Source: a virus
Direction: 5' to 3' (one strand)
DNA length: 30,866 bases
Virus record (IMG/VR): IMGVR_UViG_3300026075_000370
Coordinates: 1-30,866 of that record
Under the pieces are notes generated by a model. The model did not search any database and was not told the origin of the DNA. It saw only the letters and a list, made by a program, of their open reading frames with translations. The translations under genes and the position numbers were made by a program. Below, in pieces: positions 1 to 7,218 of the stretch (position 1 is the stretch's first letter; each line of letters starts with the position of its first letter).

Positions 1-860
1 AGGTTGCCGGTCACCCAGCTCCCCGTGCTGTAGATGCCCAGTCGCACGCCGGTCGTCCCCGGCCCGCTGTGCTCGAACCGGCATCCCGTGACCTCCACCT
101 GCGCGTAGGAGGTGGAGAACCCCACCACGTCGATCCCAATCAGCGTCGTGCCCTCGATGGAGAGGCCGGAGATCAGGATGTTATTGCCGAAGACACGGAC
201 CGCGGTACCACCATCCACTCGCGCCTCGCCGCCGATGATCCGGGTGCTGTTGGCTCCACCCTGGAGTGCCGTCCCAATCAGGTCGAAGGCGTAGACCTTC
301 GTGCGCACCTGGCATTCGATGAAGGTATCGTGGAATGCCCCGATGGTTGCTTCCACGCGATTGCCCACGTCGAACATGGCGTTCGCATCCAGGTCGTTGT
401 TGACCACGTTGACCTGGCGAACATTGGAACGGTCGACATCGAGCATATGCAGGGCCACACCGCCCGTAGTGCCGATCTGCCGCTGCATGGCGAAGCACTC
501 GAACCGGAGGTTGTAGATGCGCGCTCCGCTGGGGTTGGAGAACACGCCCTTGCCGGTGGTGGTCTGCACCAGCAGCGACATCGCCTTGGACGCCCCCTGC
601 CAGCTCACGTTCGGAACGAGCGGGATTTCGTCATCGATCTCGTAGCGCTGGGATGGGATGAAAACCGTGCCTCCACCAGCAGCGGCACAGGCATCGCGCG
701 CCGCCAGAATCGCAACGCGGTTCTCAGTCGGCGTTTTGGTGCTCCCAGCACCGTACGCGTCGATGTCCCACCAGTTACCGCCCTTGCTGTGCCAAATACC
801 GAACTGGGGCTCGGTGAACTCCTGTTCGGCGTTGAGCCGGGCCAGCCTTGCGTCGGGCAT
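1..860 (-). CDS. Tailspike / parallel beta-helix protein, N-terminal part (3' end off the left edge)
   Basis: An open minus-strand frame starts at ATG 860 (AGGA 9 nt upstream) and stays open to base 1, so only the first 286 residues are seen. About residues 32-75 contain a YGAG segment and then DACAAAGGGTVFIPSQRYEI, which matches the pectate-lyase-3 type start of right-handed parallel beta-helix proteins (usual form: GAKGDG...AI..A...A...GGGTV..P.G.Y). The following sequence is the Asn/Val/Gly-rich repeat expected of beta-helix coils. In phages such proteins are tailspikes or tail fibres that bind or degrade host surface glycans, which fits its place after the head and connector genes. The usual GDG turn is replaced by GST. 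Whether it has enzymatic activity cannot be judged without the C-terminal half. The fold call is good; the substrate is unknown. Confidence 0.75.
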   Translation of the reverse strand, partial: MPDARLARLNAEQEFTEPQFGIWHSKGGNWWDIDAYGAGSTKTPTENRVAILAARDACAAAGGGTVFIPSQRYEIDDEIPLVPNVSWQGASKAMSLLVQTTTGKGVFSNPSGARIYNLRFECFAMQRQIGTTGGVALHMLDVDRSNVRQVNVVNNDLDANAMFDVGNRVEATIGAFHDTFIECQVRTKVYAFDLIGTALQGGANSTRIIGGEARVDGGTAVRVFGNNILISGLSIEGTTLIGIDVVGFSTSYAQVEVTGCRFEHSGPGTTGVRLGIYSTGSWVTGN

Positions 861-864
861 GGGT

Positions 865-1137
865 TCATCCTGCTACGGTTACGAGGAGCGATCCATCGGT
901 CCCGACACGGGACGACAATGTGCGCGATGCGCCCGCCACCATCAGGAGGGCGCCGGGATTATCGGGATCTTCCACAAGCTCCGCCTGAATTTGCTCGCTA
1001 TCAGCCGGGTACCAAAGGTCAGTCGAATACCAGGGAACTCCGTCCGCATCGAAGTAGACCCGAAACGAAGGAGCCGCCGAGCTGCAAGCGTCCCAGTCCG
1101 AGCCCGACAAACCGGAGCACGCAGCCCACTCCGTCAT
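865..1137 (-). CDS. Hypothetical protein, 90 aa, upstream of the tailspike
   Basis: ATG at 1137 follows a strong GGGAGG Shine-Dalgarno sequence, and the stop is 4 bp before the tailspike start, so the two are probably co-translated. The protein is small, has two cysteines near the N-terminus (residues 7 and 18) and a middle stretch FRVYFDADGVPWYSTDLWYPADSEQ that looks like beta-strands with aromatic residues. No family is recognised. Position between the connector-like genes and the tailspike suggests a virion or tail-attachment role, which is inference only. Confidence 0.7.
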   Translation of the reverse strand: MTEWAACSGLSGSDWDACSSAAPSFRVYFDADGVPWYSTDLWYPADSEQIQAELVEDPDNPGALLMVAGASRTLSSRVGTDGSLLVTVAG

Positions 1138-1151
1138 GTGGCCTCCCTTCT

Positions 1152-1820
1152 TCAGGCGACAGAGGCGAAACGGTTGGTGCTCGCCACGAAGGTTGCGACA
1201 TGGGTACGGAACGCCTCCTCCGCCTCCTTCTCACGCGCCACAACGTAGTCGAGCATCGGCTGGCGAACCTCCTTCGTGAGCGCGGTGGCGCGGTTCAGGA
1301 GATCCCTGGCCAGGTCGAAAACAAGCACTTCCGTGTGTGGCTCCGGCAGCTCCAGAACGTCGCCTGCCGCCACCGGCATCTCCGGGACACGCGAGTAGTG
1401 GATGCGCACAGACGTGACGCCGTCCAGGTCCGAGGCCACACCGTACAGCCCCCAGTTGCGCACAAACATGCGCGGTGCGAGACCGGAGCTGTAGTCATCC
1501 GACGGAACGAGGGTGATGGCCTGGCCCGCCGCCAGGCCCGAGCTGCCAGGGTCCATCACCTCCACCCGGCTCAGGTGCTCCGCACGCGGGACACCCGTGA
1601 CCTGACCCCGCATCAGCTCCCGCAGGTCGGCCTTGCCGTCGATCAGCGACCCAGTGGCGCAAACTCCAGCCCAGTCGGGGTTGATCGTGGCCGCCAGCGC
1701 GAAGAGCTGACGCTGCCGTACTCCTGCGCGCCTGTACAGCGCAGCGCGCGGGGCGGGGAAACTGTTGCCCAGCTCCGCCAGCTCGGAGAGCGCGGCCTTC
1801 ACAGCCTCCTCGGCGGTCAC
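1152..1820 (-). CDS. Probable virion connector/neck protein, 222 aa
   Basis: The gene starts at GTG 1820, which overlaps the stop of the upstream gene as GTGA, so translation is probably coupled. The N-terminal 45 residues are alpha-helical in character (EEAVKAALSELAELGNS), followed by a beta-rich middle with many hydrophobic/Gly alternations, and a helical C-terminus ending in a Lys/Glu-rich stretch (REKEAEEAF). It is the third in a row of proteins of 218-227 residues (with 1817-2473 and 2477-3160) lying between capsid and tailspike genes. In phages of this layout, that interval encodes head-completion, adaptor and neck proteins. No specific family is recognised, so the role is from context. 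It shares an RxxxLY...G pattern with the gene at 2477-3160 and may be a distant paralogue. Confidence 0.72.
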   Translation of the reverse strand: MTAEEAVKAALSELAELGNSFPAPRAALYRRAGVRQRQLFALAATINPDWAGVCATGSLIDGKADLRELMRGQVTGVPRAEHLSRVEVMDPGSSGLAAGQAITLVPSDDYSSGLAPRMFVRNWGLYGVASDLDGVTSVRIHYSRVPEMPVAAGDVLELPEPHTEVLVFDLARDLLNRATALTKEVRQPMLDYVVAREKEAEEAFRTHVATFVASTNRFASVA

Positions 1821-2473
1821 GTCGGCCTTTCGGGAGCTGGGCCAAGCGGCCCCGTTCCGTAGTCGCGCAGCACGTTCGCGCCGCCCATCTGCAGGAAGAG
1901 CCGGTAGCGCTCGGCCTCGGTCTTCCATTCCTCCGCCAGAGCGGCAAGATCGGCGGCCCGCCCGTCCTTGCGGGCCAGGTACATGGCCACGTCCAGGATG
2001 GGCAGGTCGTTGAAGTCCTCCACCCAGAGGGGGTCCAGCGTCCCCGCGGGATCTCCCGTGAGCGCCGTGGCCGCACGCGGGCGCGCCGAGACGAAGAAGA
2101 ACAAGGAGCCCGCCACTGGATCGAGCGCGTTGCCCGCCGAGTAGTAGATCCCTCCCAGCTCGTAGACCGCGGGCCGCACCGGGTCTGCGCCCCGCTGGTC
2201 GAAGTCCACCGTGACCACCTCGGTGCCATCGGCCTTCTCGACCCGGTACACCACATTGCAGTCCGGCCTCGGCCACCCGCTGACCGCCCCGTTGAAGCCT
2301 ACCTCCACCCGGCGCCCGAACACGCGCGGGTTGATGCGGGCGGCCTGCGTGAAGTAGCGCCGGATGCTGCGGTTGACGACGCCCACGATCTCGGCGTCCC
2401 CATGCTGGCTGGCACGGTTTAGGATCGACGTGCCGAGCGCCGCCCGGTAGATATCCTGGACGAGGGTGGGCAT
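1817..2473 (-). CDS. Probable head-tail connector protein, 218 aa
   Basis: ATG at 2473 lies 4 bp after the upstream stop. The N-terminus reads as helix (MPTLVQDIYRAALGTSILNRASQHGDAEIVGVVNRSIRRYF), followed by a beta-rich part (about residues 45-150) and a C-terminal helical segment around WVEDFNDLPILDVAMYLARKDGRAADLAALAEEWKTEAERY. The helix / beta / helix-with-acidic-patch pattern and the position after capsid genes fit small head-tail connector or adaptor proteins, but no family motif is definite. It overlaps the downstream gene by GTGA, suggesting equal, coupled synthesis as expected for multi-subunit neck rings. Confidence 0.7.
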   Translation of the reverse strand: MPTLVQDIYRAALGTSILNRASQHGDAEIVGVVNRSIRRYFTQAARINPRVFGRRVEVGFNGAVSGWPRPDCNVVYRVEKADGTEVVTVDFDQRGADPVRPAVYELGGIYYSAGNALDPVAGSLFFFVSARPRAATALTGDPAGTLDPLWVEDFNDLPILDVAMYLARKDGRAADLAALAEEWKTEAERYRLFLQMGGANVLRDYGTGPLGPAPERPT

Positions 2474-2476
2474 GTG

Positions 2477-3160
2477 TCAGCGCGTCCTCACCACCGACCA
2501 GGTGCTCGTGCTCTCCTGATCGGCCAGGGCGGCTACGGCGGTCTGCTCCGCGTCCATGGCGTCTTCCTTGAGGTGTCCGAGCTCCCGCGCCACGCCCGCC
2601 CTGCCCGCCATCCAGTACGCGAGCCCGGTGACCAGGGCGTCGAGCACGATGTCCGGCAGGGTGATGAGGCTCGCGCGGCCGGTCAGCTCAGGAGGGTTCG
2701 GCACCAGGAGCGCCGAGAGACCATCGAACTTTTCCCAGCCATGAAGGGTGCTTAGCCCCAGCTGCAAACGACTGGTGGGGTACAGCTTTCCGCGCAGCAG
2801 ACAGCAGCTGGGCCAGTAGCGAGCAGCCTCCACGGGGAAGTTGGCGTAAGAAACCAGGCTGACCGGCACCGTGGAGACGGGACCGGTCAGCCTGGTGGTG
2901 TACAGCCCCAGCAGCAGGAGATGGTCGGGCATGGCCAATCCCGCGCCCGCGAAGCCAGCCGCAGCGGCAGCATTCACGTCAGCTACCACAAAGGTGTACG
3001 GCTCCGCCAGCGCGTCCTCTGACAGCGCCGTCACCTTGCCGGCAAGACGGCGCTGCAGCCGGGAGAGCACCCGCAGGGCCGACGCCTCCGGCACCTTGCG
3101 TGAATCGAACGCAGGATGGTAGTCGCGGGACGCGTCGATCACCTCCGCCGCGGTGGCCAC
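2477..3160 (-). CDS. Probable virion connector/neck protein, 227 aa
   Basis: It starts with GTG at 3160, 6 bp after the upstream stop. The first 45 residues look helical (ASALRVLSRLQRRLAGKV), the middle is hydrophobic and beta-rich with SCCLLRGKLYPTSRL near residue 117-131, and the C-terminal third is helical (LPDIVLDALVTGLAYWMAGRAGV). The helical start plus the LP-D..LDALV-G-A end resembles phage adaptor/connector proteins only in outline. It is co-linear with two further proteins of the same size downstream. No named family is recognised; the role rests on context. Confidence 0.68.
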   Translation of the reverse strand: MATAAEVIDASRDYHPAFDSRKVPEASALRVLSRLQRRLAGKVTALSEDALAEPYTFVVADVNAAAAAGFAGAGLAMPDHLLLLGLYTTRLTGPVSTVPVSLVSYANFPVEAARYWPSCCLLRGKLYPTSRLQLGLSTLHGWEKFDGLSALLVPNPPELTGRASLITLPDIVLDALVTGLAYWMAGRAGVARELGHLKEDAMDAEQTAVAALADQESTSTWSVVRTR

Positions 3161-3166
3161 GACGAA

Positions 3167-4075
3167 TCAGCCCTTCTTCGCGCCAGCGGTCTTCGACCCG
3201 CCCTTGGCCTTGCCCCCGGCCTTGCGGCCAGTGGACTTCGCAGCGACGGGGCGCCGCGCGGCGGGCGAAGACGAAGCAGGCTCGCTCCGCCCCAGCGCAC
3301 TGACGCCGAGCGTGGCCGCCGGGCCGTCGTTCACGACGCCCACGGCCAACGAACCACCCGTGTCACCTGCCGGGCCCGTGGCCGCGCTCTCCTGCAGCTC
3401 GCGGCGGGCCGCCTCGTCCTCCTTGGCCGCGGCCTCCCCCGCCTCCAGCACCTCGTCGCGGTGACGCTCCTGCATCTCCTTCGCGCTGTCCGTGGGGTCG
3501 TGGGGCATCTCCTTCATCTCGCCCTCGCGGAACTGCGCGCCCGCCACACCGGTCGGCAGGTAGGGGCCGGTTGCCGCCAGGGCGCTGACCTCGTCCCCCT
3601 TGGGCTGGGGAATGCTGCGCTCCGCCCGCTCCAGGTCGGTGAGCGGACGCGCGAGCACGGTGGGGTTGTTCGGGAAGATCGTGCTGTCGGTCACCTCCAG
3701 GCGGTCCTCGTGCTCCTCGGCCGGACGACTGTACGCCTCGCTGGACGAGGTGAGGTACGCACCGTCCGAAGGCGAGGCCATCTTCGCCACGTCGGCGTGC
3801 GCGGTCACGATGTTGGGCACGCTGCCCTTCTCGCGCTGCTCGCGCTCCAGCCGCTCCTGCGTCTCGACGCTCACCACGGGGTTACCCTCCGTTCCCGTTG
3901 GGGTTGATTCCAGCGCACCGAACATGCGCGCCGGGGCCTCTCTGGACTCCTGCTTCAGACGGCGAGCCTCGTCCGCCGCCGCCTCGGCCGTGGGCAACAG
4001 CTCGCCCATGTCCACCGATTCAACGATATCCGGCACGCCCGGCTCACCAGAAGGAATGATACGAACAAAACCCAT
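3167..4075 (-). CDS. Unknown virion-region protein with basic Ala/Lys/Gly tail, 302 aa
   Basis: The chosen ATG at 4075 has a GGGAGGGG ribosome site 7 nt upstream; the open frame extends further but without comparable codon use. The N-terminal two thirds is strongly hydrophilic, rich in Glu, Ala, Arg and Pro, with helical patches (AEAAADEARRLKQESREA; EMQERHRDEVLEAGEAAAKEDEAARRELQES) and probably much disorder. The last about 35 residues are a Lys/Gly/Ala tail (GRKAGGKAKGGSKTAGAKKG) of histone-like composition, which could bind DNA or act as an interaction tail. No enzymatic motif is seen. Position among virion genes suggests a structural or DNA-associated head protein, which is inference. Confidence 0.7.
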   Translation of the reverse strand: MGFVRIIPSGEPGVPDIVESVDMGELLPTAEAAADEARRLKQESREAPARMFGALESTPTGTEGNPVVSVETQERLEREQREKGSVPNIVTAHADVAKMASPSDGAYLTSSSEAYSRPAEEHEDRLEVTDSTIFPNNPTVLARPLTDLERAERSIPQPKGDEVSALAATGPYLPTGVAGAQFREGEMKEMPHDPTDSAKEMQERHRDEVLEAGEAAAKEDEAARRELQESAATGPAGDTGGSLAVGVVNDGPAATLGVSALGRSEPASSSPAARRPVAAKSTGRKAGGKAKGGSKTAGAKKG

Positions 4076-4089
4076 GGCCGCCCCTCCCG

Positions 4090-4536
4090 TCAATGCCGCA
4101 TGTCGGGCGGCAGCTCCAGTACCGACTGCCGTACGCCATGCGGCTGGTAGTAGTTGGCCGCGCCGTCCACCAGGTGCTCGAACTCGCGGTCGTTCAGATG
4201 GCGGCACCAGTCGTTCTGGCTGTCCACCATTGCGGCGATCATCCGCTCCACGCTCCCACCGTAGCGGGCCGGGTCGATCAGGCAGATGAAGTCCACGAAC
4301 TTCATGTCGGGCGCCATGTACTCCCGCTTGGGCCCCATCAAAATCATCACCCGGTAGGGGATGTTGCTGCCGTCGCGGTCCCACAGCTCCCACCTGCCCT
4401 CGTACTCCACGTCGCGCGGCTGCCCGTTCGCGTCGAACGACGAGCCCCGGCCAGGCACCACCTTCGGATTCCAGCGCAGCTCGAACGTCAGGCGCACGTT
4501 GCGCAGGGCGATCTGCACCCCTTCGTCTACGGTCAA
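4090..4536 (-). CDS. Hypothetical virion-region protein, 148 aa, TTG start
   Basis: The likely start is TTG 4536, which overlaps the stop of the M15 peptidase gene as TTGA and has GGAGGGGG a few bases upstream; no ATG with a ribosome site lies near. The protein begins TVDEGVQIALRNVRL and is a mixed alpha/beta sequence with several aromatic residues (WELWDRDGSN; FVDFICLIDP). The C-terminal half has DSQNDWCRHLNDREFEHLV, probably helical. No known family is recognised. Coupling to the peptidase gene and its place between capsid and connector genes suggest a structural or assembly role. Confidence 0.68.
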   Translation of the reverse strand: MTVDEGVQIALRNVRLTFELRWNPKVVPGRGSSFDANGQPRDVEYEGRWELWDRDGSNIPYRVMILMGPKREYMAPDMKFVDFICLIDPARYGGSVERMIAAMVDSQNDWCRHLNDREFEHLVDGAANYYQPHGVRQSVLELPPDMRH

Positions 4537-5306
4537 CTTCCCCCTCCGCGTCGTTGGCGCACCAGACCGCCGTGCTTGCGGCGGTACTCCTCGAAGGGAT
4601 CTCCTGACGCCGAACTCGCCGCCAGCGCCGCTTCGATTGGGGGCAGCAGCTTTCCACCAGGCATCTCCAGGTGTGGCCCGTCCCCACTGACTCGCCCTAA
4701 CCCATACCTGCGTGCGTTCTGGTCGAGCCAACGGTACCCGGCTGGCGTGCCCTCCACGTCCAGAGCGTCCCCACCCATATGGTTACTGGTCAACGTCCAT
4801 GTGATCGGATCACCTGACCTGGACCGGCCCTGCTGAAACAACATCTTCTGCCGCTCGTCGCTGCGCCTGGTCTCGCGCACCGGGAAACGAAACCCGGCAC
4901 TGTCGGCCCCCGCCGCCAACCGAAGGTACGCCCTCCGCACTTCCGGCTCCAAGCTGTCGAGCGACCGGTCCACCCGCTGCGCGTCAGGCCCGAAGCTGCT
5001 GGCCGGGCGATCCAGAACGGCCTGCTCGTACCGATCCAGCGTCAGGCCGTTCGCGAGCGGACCCGCCAAAGCCGAGATCAGGTGCGTGGGTCGGCGCCCG
5101 TCCTTCCCAACGCGAGGGCTGTCGTACACTGACCCTCGCGCACCCGAGCGAATGTGCCCCGCCCCCAACACGGACGGGCGTGGCCGCACCACCCGCACCG
5201 CCGGCAGGACAGGCAGAGCATCCCCACCCCTCCCCACCTCACGCGACCCGGCAATCCCGAGCAGCCGCAGCAGGCGCTCCCGCAACGGAGGCGGATCACG
5301 GTCCAC
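4533..5306 (-). CDS. M15-family peptidase, probable endolysin or virion-associated lysin, 257 aa
   Basis: The C-terminal half carries the peptidase M15 (D-Ala-D-Ala carboxypeptidase / L-Ala-D-Glu endopeptidase) signature: SNHMGGDALDV at 174-184 gives zinc ligands H176 and D183, and GDGPHLEMPG at 208-217 gives H212 with the following Glu. A preceding FPVRETRRSDERQKMLFQQGRS (141-162) fits the conserved N-terminal strand-helix of the family. Such enzymes cut peptide cross-links of peptidoglycan. Residues 1-125 are unrelated to the catalytic domain and could target it to the wall or the particle. Start is GTG 5306, with G-rich DNA upstream. Lying among head genes rather than in a lysis cassette, it may be a virion-borne lysin; a normal endolysin is equally possible. 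Confidence 0.82.
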   Translation of the reverse strand: MDRDPPPLRERLLRLLGIAGSREVGRGGDALPVLPAVRVVRPRPSVLGAGHIRSGARGSVYDSPRVGKDGRRPTHLISALAGPLANGLTLDRYEQAVLDRPASSFGPDAQRVDRSLDSLEPEVRRAYLRLAAGADSAGFRFPVRETRRSDERQKMLFQQGRSRSGDPITWTLTSNHMGGDALDVEGTPAGYRWLDQNARRYGLGRVSGDGPHLEMPGGKLLPPIEAALAASSASGDPFEEYRRKHGGLVRQRRGGGS

Positions 5307-5308
5307 CC

Positions 5309-5476
5309 TCAAACCCCCAGTGCCCGGTTGATGGGATTGCCCTTCTTGGGCCGCCCTTTGCCCTTCTTGCCCTTGCGACCCTTCTCCTTCTGCTCCACGG
5401 CGAAGTAGGCCCGCTCCCCCTTCGCGGAGCCGTACTGCTCCTTCATGGCGGCCATCTTTTTCCGGTTGACTGGCAT
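5309..5476 (-). CDS. Small Lys-rich phage protein, 55 aa
   Basis: ATG 5476 is preceded by AGGAGGGCTAGGGGG. The product starts MPVNRKKMAAMKEQYG and goes on to a run of Lys/Gly (KGRKGKKGKGRPKKG) and ends NPINRALGV. Short proteins of this pattern (MPVN.KKM..MK.QYG..KGE..YFA.EQK) are common next to capsid genes in phage genomes, though their function is unknown. The basic charge suggests nucleic-acid binding in the head, which is inference. The 98 bp between it and the next upstream gene hold no supported gene. Confidence 0.75.
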   Translation of the reverse strand: MPVNRKKMAAMKEQYGSAKGERAYFAVEQKEKGRKGKKGKGRPKKGNPINRALGV

Positions 5477-5574
5477 CGTACCCCCTAGCCCTCCTGTAGT
5501 GGCCCAGAACCGCCGTGAACCCACCACCCACCCCCAGGAGCGCACCCGCGCCCTGTTGATCCCCTGAGGGCCAC

Positions 5575-5868
5575 CTACGAGCGCGTGATGGCCTCGGTGG
5601 TCGCCGCACTCGGAGCCGTTGCCGTGAGCGCCCCCTGGGCCACCCCCGCCTGCGTGGCCGCGTAGTCGGCGTCGGTGACCCCAGCGTCCGCGTCCAGCTT
5701 GGCGAGCAGCGCGTTGTGCTTGGTGACCAGCGCATTCAGGGCCGTCCTCGCCGCGGCTGCGTCGACCACCGCCGCCGTCAGCTTGGTCCTCAGATCAGCC
5801 ACCTCGGCGCGCAGGAGGTTGAACTGGTCCCCCATCACTGAACTTCCGCAGTTGTTCCAGTGAGCCAT
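5575..5868 (-). CDS. Small alpha-helical virion-type protein, 97 aa
   Basis: ATG 5868 has GGGAGGGG upstream; a second Met at residue 12 is a possible alternative. Residues 15-60 form a heptad-like helix (LLRAEVADLRTKLTAAVVDAAAA), followed by NALLAKLDADAGVTDADYAATQ and a low-complexity Ala/Thr tail. The LDADAGVTDADYA motif is frequent in small proteins next to phage capsid genes, where it is thought to be structural; exact function is not known. It follows the major capsid gene after a 72-bp gap that contains an 8-bp hairpin, so it may be made at a lower level than capsid protein. Confidence 0.75.
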   Translation of the reverse strand: MAHWNNCGSSVMGDQFNLLRAEVADLRTKLTAAVVDAAAARTALNALVTKHNALLAKLDADAGVTDADYAATQAGVAQGALTATAPSAATTEAITRS

Positions 5869-5901
5869 CGTGCCCTCCCCTGTGATCCAGCAAACCCCCA
5901 G

Positions 5902-5932
5902 GAGCGGCCCGGCCAGTCGGCTCAGGCCGCTC
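5902..5932 (-). terminator. Hairpin just after the capsid gene, possible attenuator
   Basis: GAGCGGCC at 5902-5909 pairs perfectly with GGCCGCTC at 5925-5932 around a 15-nt loop. It lies 8 bp after the capsid stop. No U-tract follows on the minus transcript, so a rho-independent terminator is not established; a partial terminator or RNA-stability hairpin limiting read-through from capsid is plausible. Confidence 0.4.
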
Positions 5933-5940
5933 ACCCTGGA

Positions 5941-7176
5941 TCAGGAAGTTGCGTCGAACTGAACGGTCTGGTTCGCGGGCTGACGGGTCACCAGCTCGCG
6001 GTAGGTGAAGAGGACCGCCTTGTAGGCGTCGGTGTCGTCCACCGCCTTCAGCACGGTCCCGTCGCGCTGCATGAACTGGATGTCCTCCATCATCATCCAG
6101 GTGATGGACGGCATGTGGAGGTAGAAGATGCGCTGGGGCGGCGCGTCCTTGTCCACCATCAGCGGCTTGCCGTCGTACTCGATTGCGCTGAAACCACCCT
6201 CCAGCTTCATCGGGTTGGTGAAGCGCACCTGGCTGGTGAGCAGCGCCTCGTACGAGCGCCGGACGGCGTGGCTGGTCACGATCAGGGTCGGCTCGGCCGT
6301 TCCGTTGATGTCCGCCTGGTCCATCGCGACCCGCATCCCCGAAAGGCTGACCGCCCCCCCGGCCCCGGTGCCGACCTGCACCAGGTTGGCCTGCCACTCG
6401 GGACGCCCCGTCCGCGAGAGCCCCAGGTAGGTGCCGGTCGCCTGGAGGATGCCCGACAGCCCGGTGATCTCGTTGTTGACCGAGGTGCGGCCCACCGCGT
6501 CCCCGCGGTAGATCAGGCTGCCCTGGGTTACGGAGACCGCCGCGTTCAGCGTGATCGTGCCGTTGCTGTTCACCTGCGTCACCTGCGCGTACACGTTGTC
6601 GGTGGCGATGAACACGTTCATCTTCCGCCGGAACGTCTTGGTCTTGTCGCTGGTGGAGAGCGCCGCGTCGATGTAGGTGAGCCCATAGGGCCGGGTCACG
6701 GCGATGGTGGCCGACCCGGCGGAAGTGGTCTGCACCACCCCCAGCACACCACTGCCGTCTCCCCACACCTGGCGCGCCAGGTCCAACTCCAGCCCCTCGC
6801 GGGTCGTCCTGAGCGCCGTCTTCAGGGCGTCGGCGTACGCCGCCTTGTTGCCCTGAGTAGCGCTGATGGCGGGACCCGTGATGTACATGAGGCTGTACAG
6901 GTACTTCACGTTGCCGAGCGCCTGGTCGAACTCCGCGAAGCCCGGATCGGGCAGCACGACGTTCTCGCCGCGGGCCCCCACGCCCTGGCTCGCATTGGTC
7001 TCCAGGGGAAAGATGAACTGACGCCCGTGCGTGGGCTCCTCCTGCCGGATCTGGGACAGCATGTACGTCTTGCGGTTCACCAGGTCCTGGATTTTTTCCG
7101 TCAGGGTGTCGTCCTTCAGCAGCGCGTTGATCGTGCTGAGGGCTCCACCCCGGTCGTAGATCACCTGTCGGGCCAT
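5941..7176 (-). CDS. Major capsid protein (HK97 fold), 411 aa
   Basis: ATG 7176 has AGGAG 8 nt upstream. The sequence has features of HK97-type shell proteins: a mostly helical N-arm (LSTINALLKDDTLTEKIQDLVNRKTYMLSQI), then beta-rich E-loop region with FPLETNASQGVGARGENVVLPDPGFAEFDQA, a long spine-like helix (AYADALKTALRTTREGLELDLARQVWGDGSG), the P-domain/A-domain core, and a C-terminal part with EYDGKPLMVDKDAPPQRIFYLHM, typical of capsid A-domain. It is directly downstream of a scaffold and portal gene in the canonical order. Length is normal for a capsid protein made with a separate scaffold. A procapsid protease gene is not seen nearby. Confidence 0.88.
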   Translation of the reverse strand: MARQVIYDRGGALSTINALLKDDTLTEKIQDLVNRKTYMLSQIRQEEPTHGRQFIFPLETNASQGVGARGENVVLPDPGFAEFDQALGNVKYLYSLMYITGPAISATQGNKAAYADALKTALRTTREGLELDLARQVWGDGSGVLGVVQTTSAGSATIAVTRPYGLTYIDAALSTSDKTKTFRRKMNVFIATDNVYAQVTQVNSNGTITLNAAVSVTQGSLIYRGDAVGRTSVNNEITGLSGILQATGTYLGLSRTGRPEWQANLVQVGTGAGGAVSLSGMRVAMDQADINGTAEPTLIVTSHAVRRSYEALLTSQVRFTNPMKLEGGFSAIEYDGKPLMVDKDAPPQRIFYLHMPSITWMMMEDIQFMQRDGTVLKAVDDTDAYKAVLFTYRELVTRQPANQTVQFDATS

Positions 7177-7218
7177 GTTCACGTCTCCTGTGCTGGCGGG
7201 CCCCTGCCCGCCGGTGGG

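Noticed and set aside
69-1862. 597-codon open frame on the plus strand
   Set aside because: It is antisense to the tailspike and connector genes, Arg/His/Pro-rich without motifs, and has no ribosome site; typical of the shadow frame in G+C-rich DNA.
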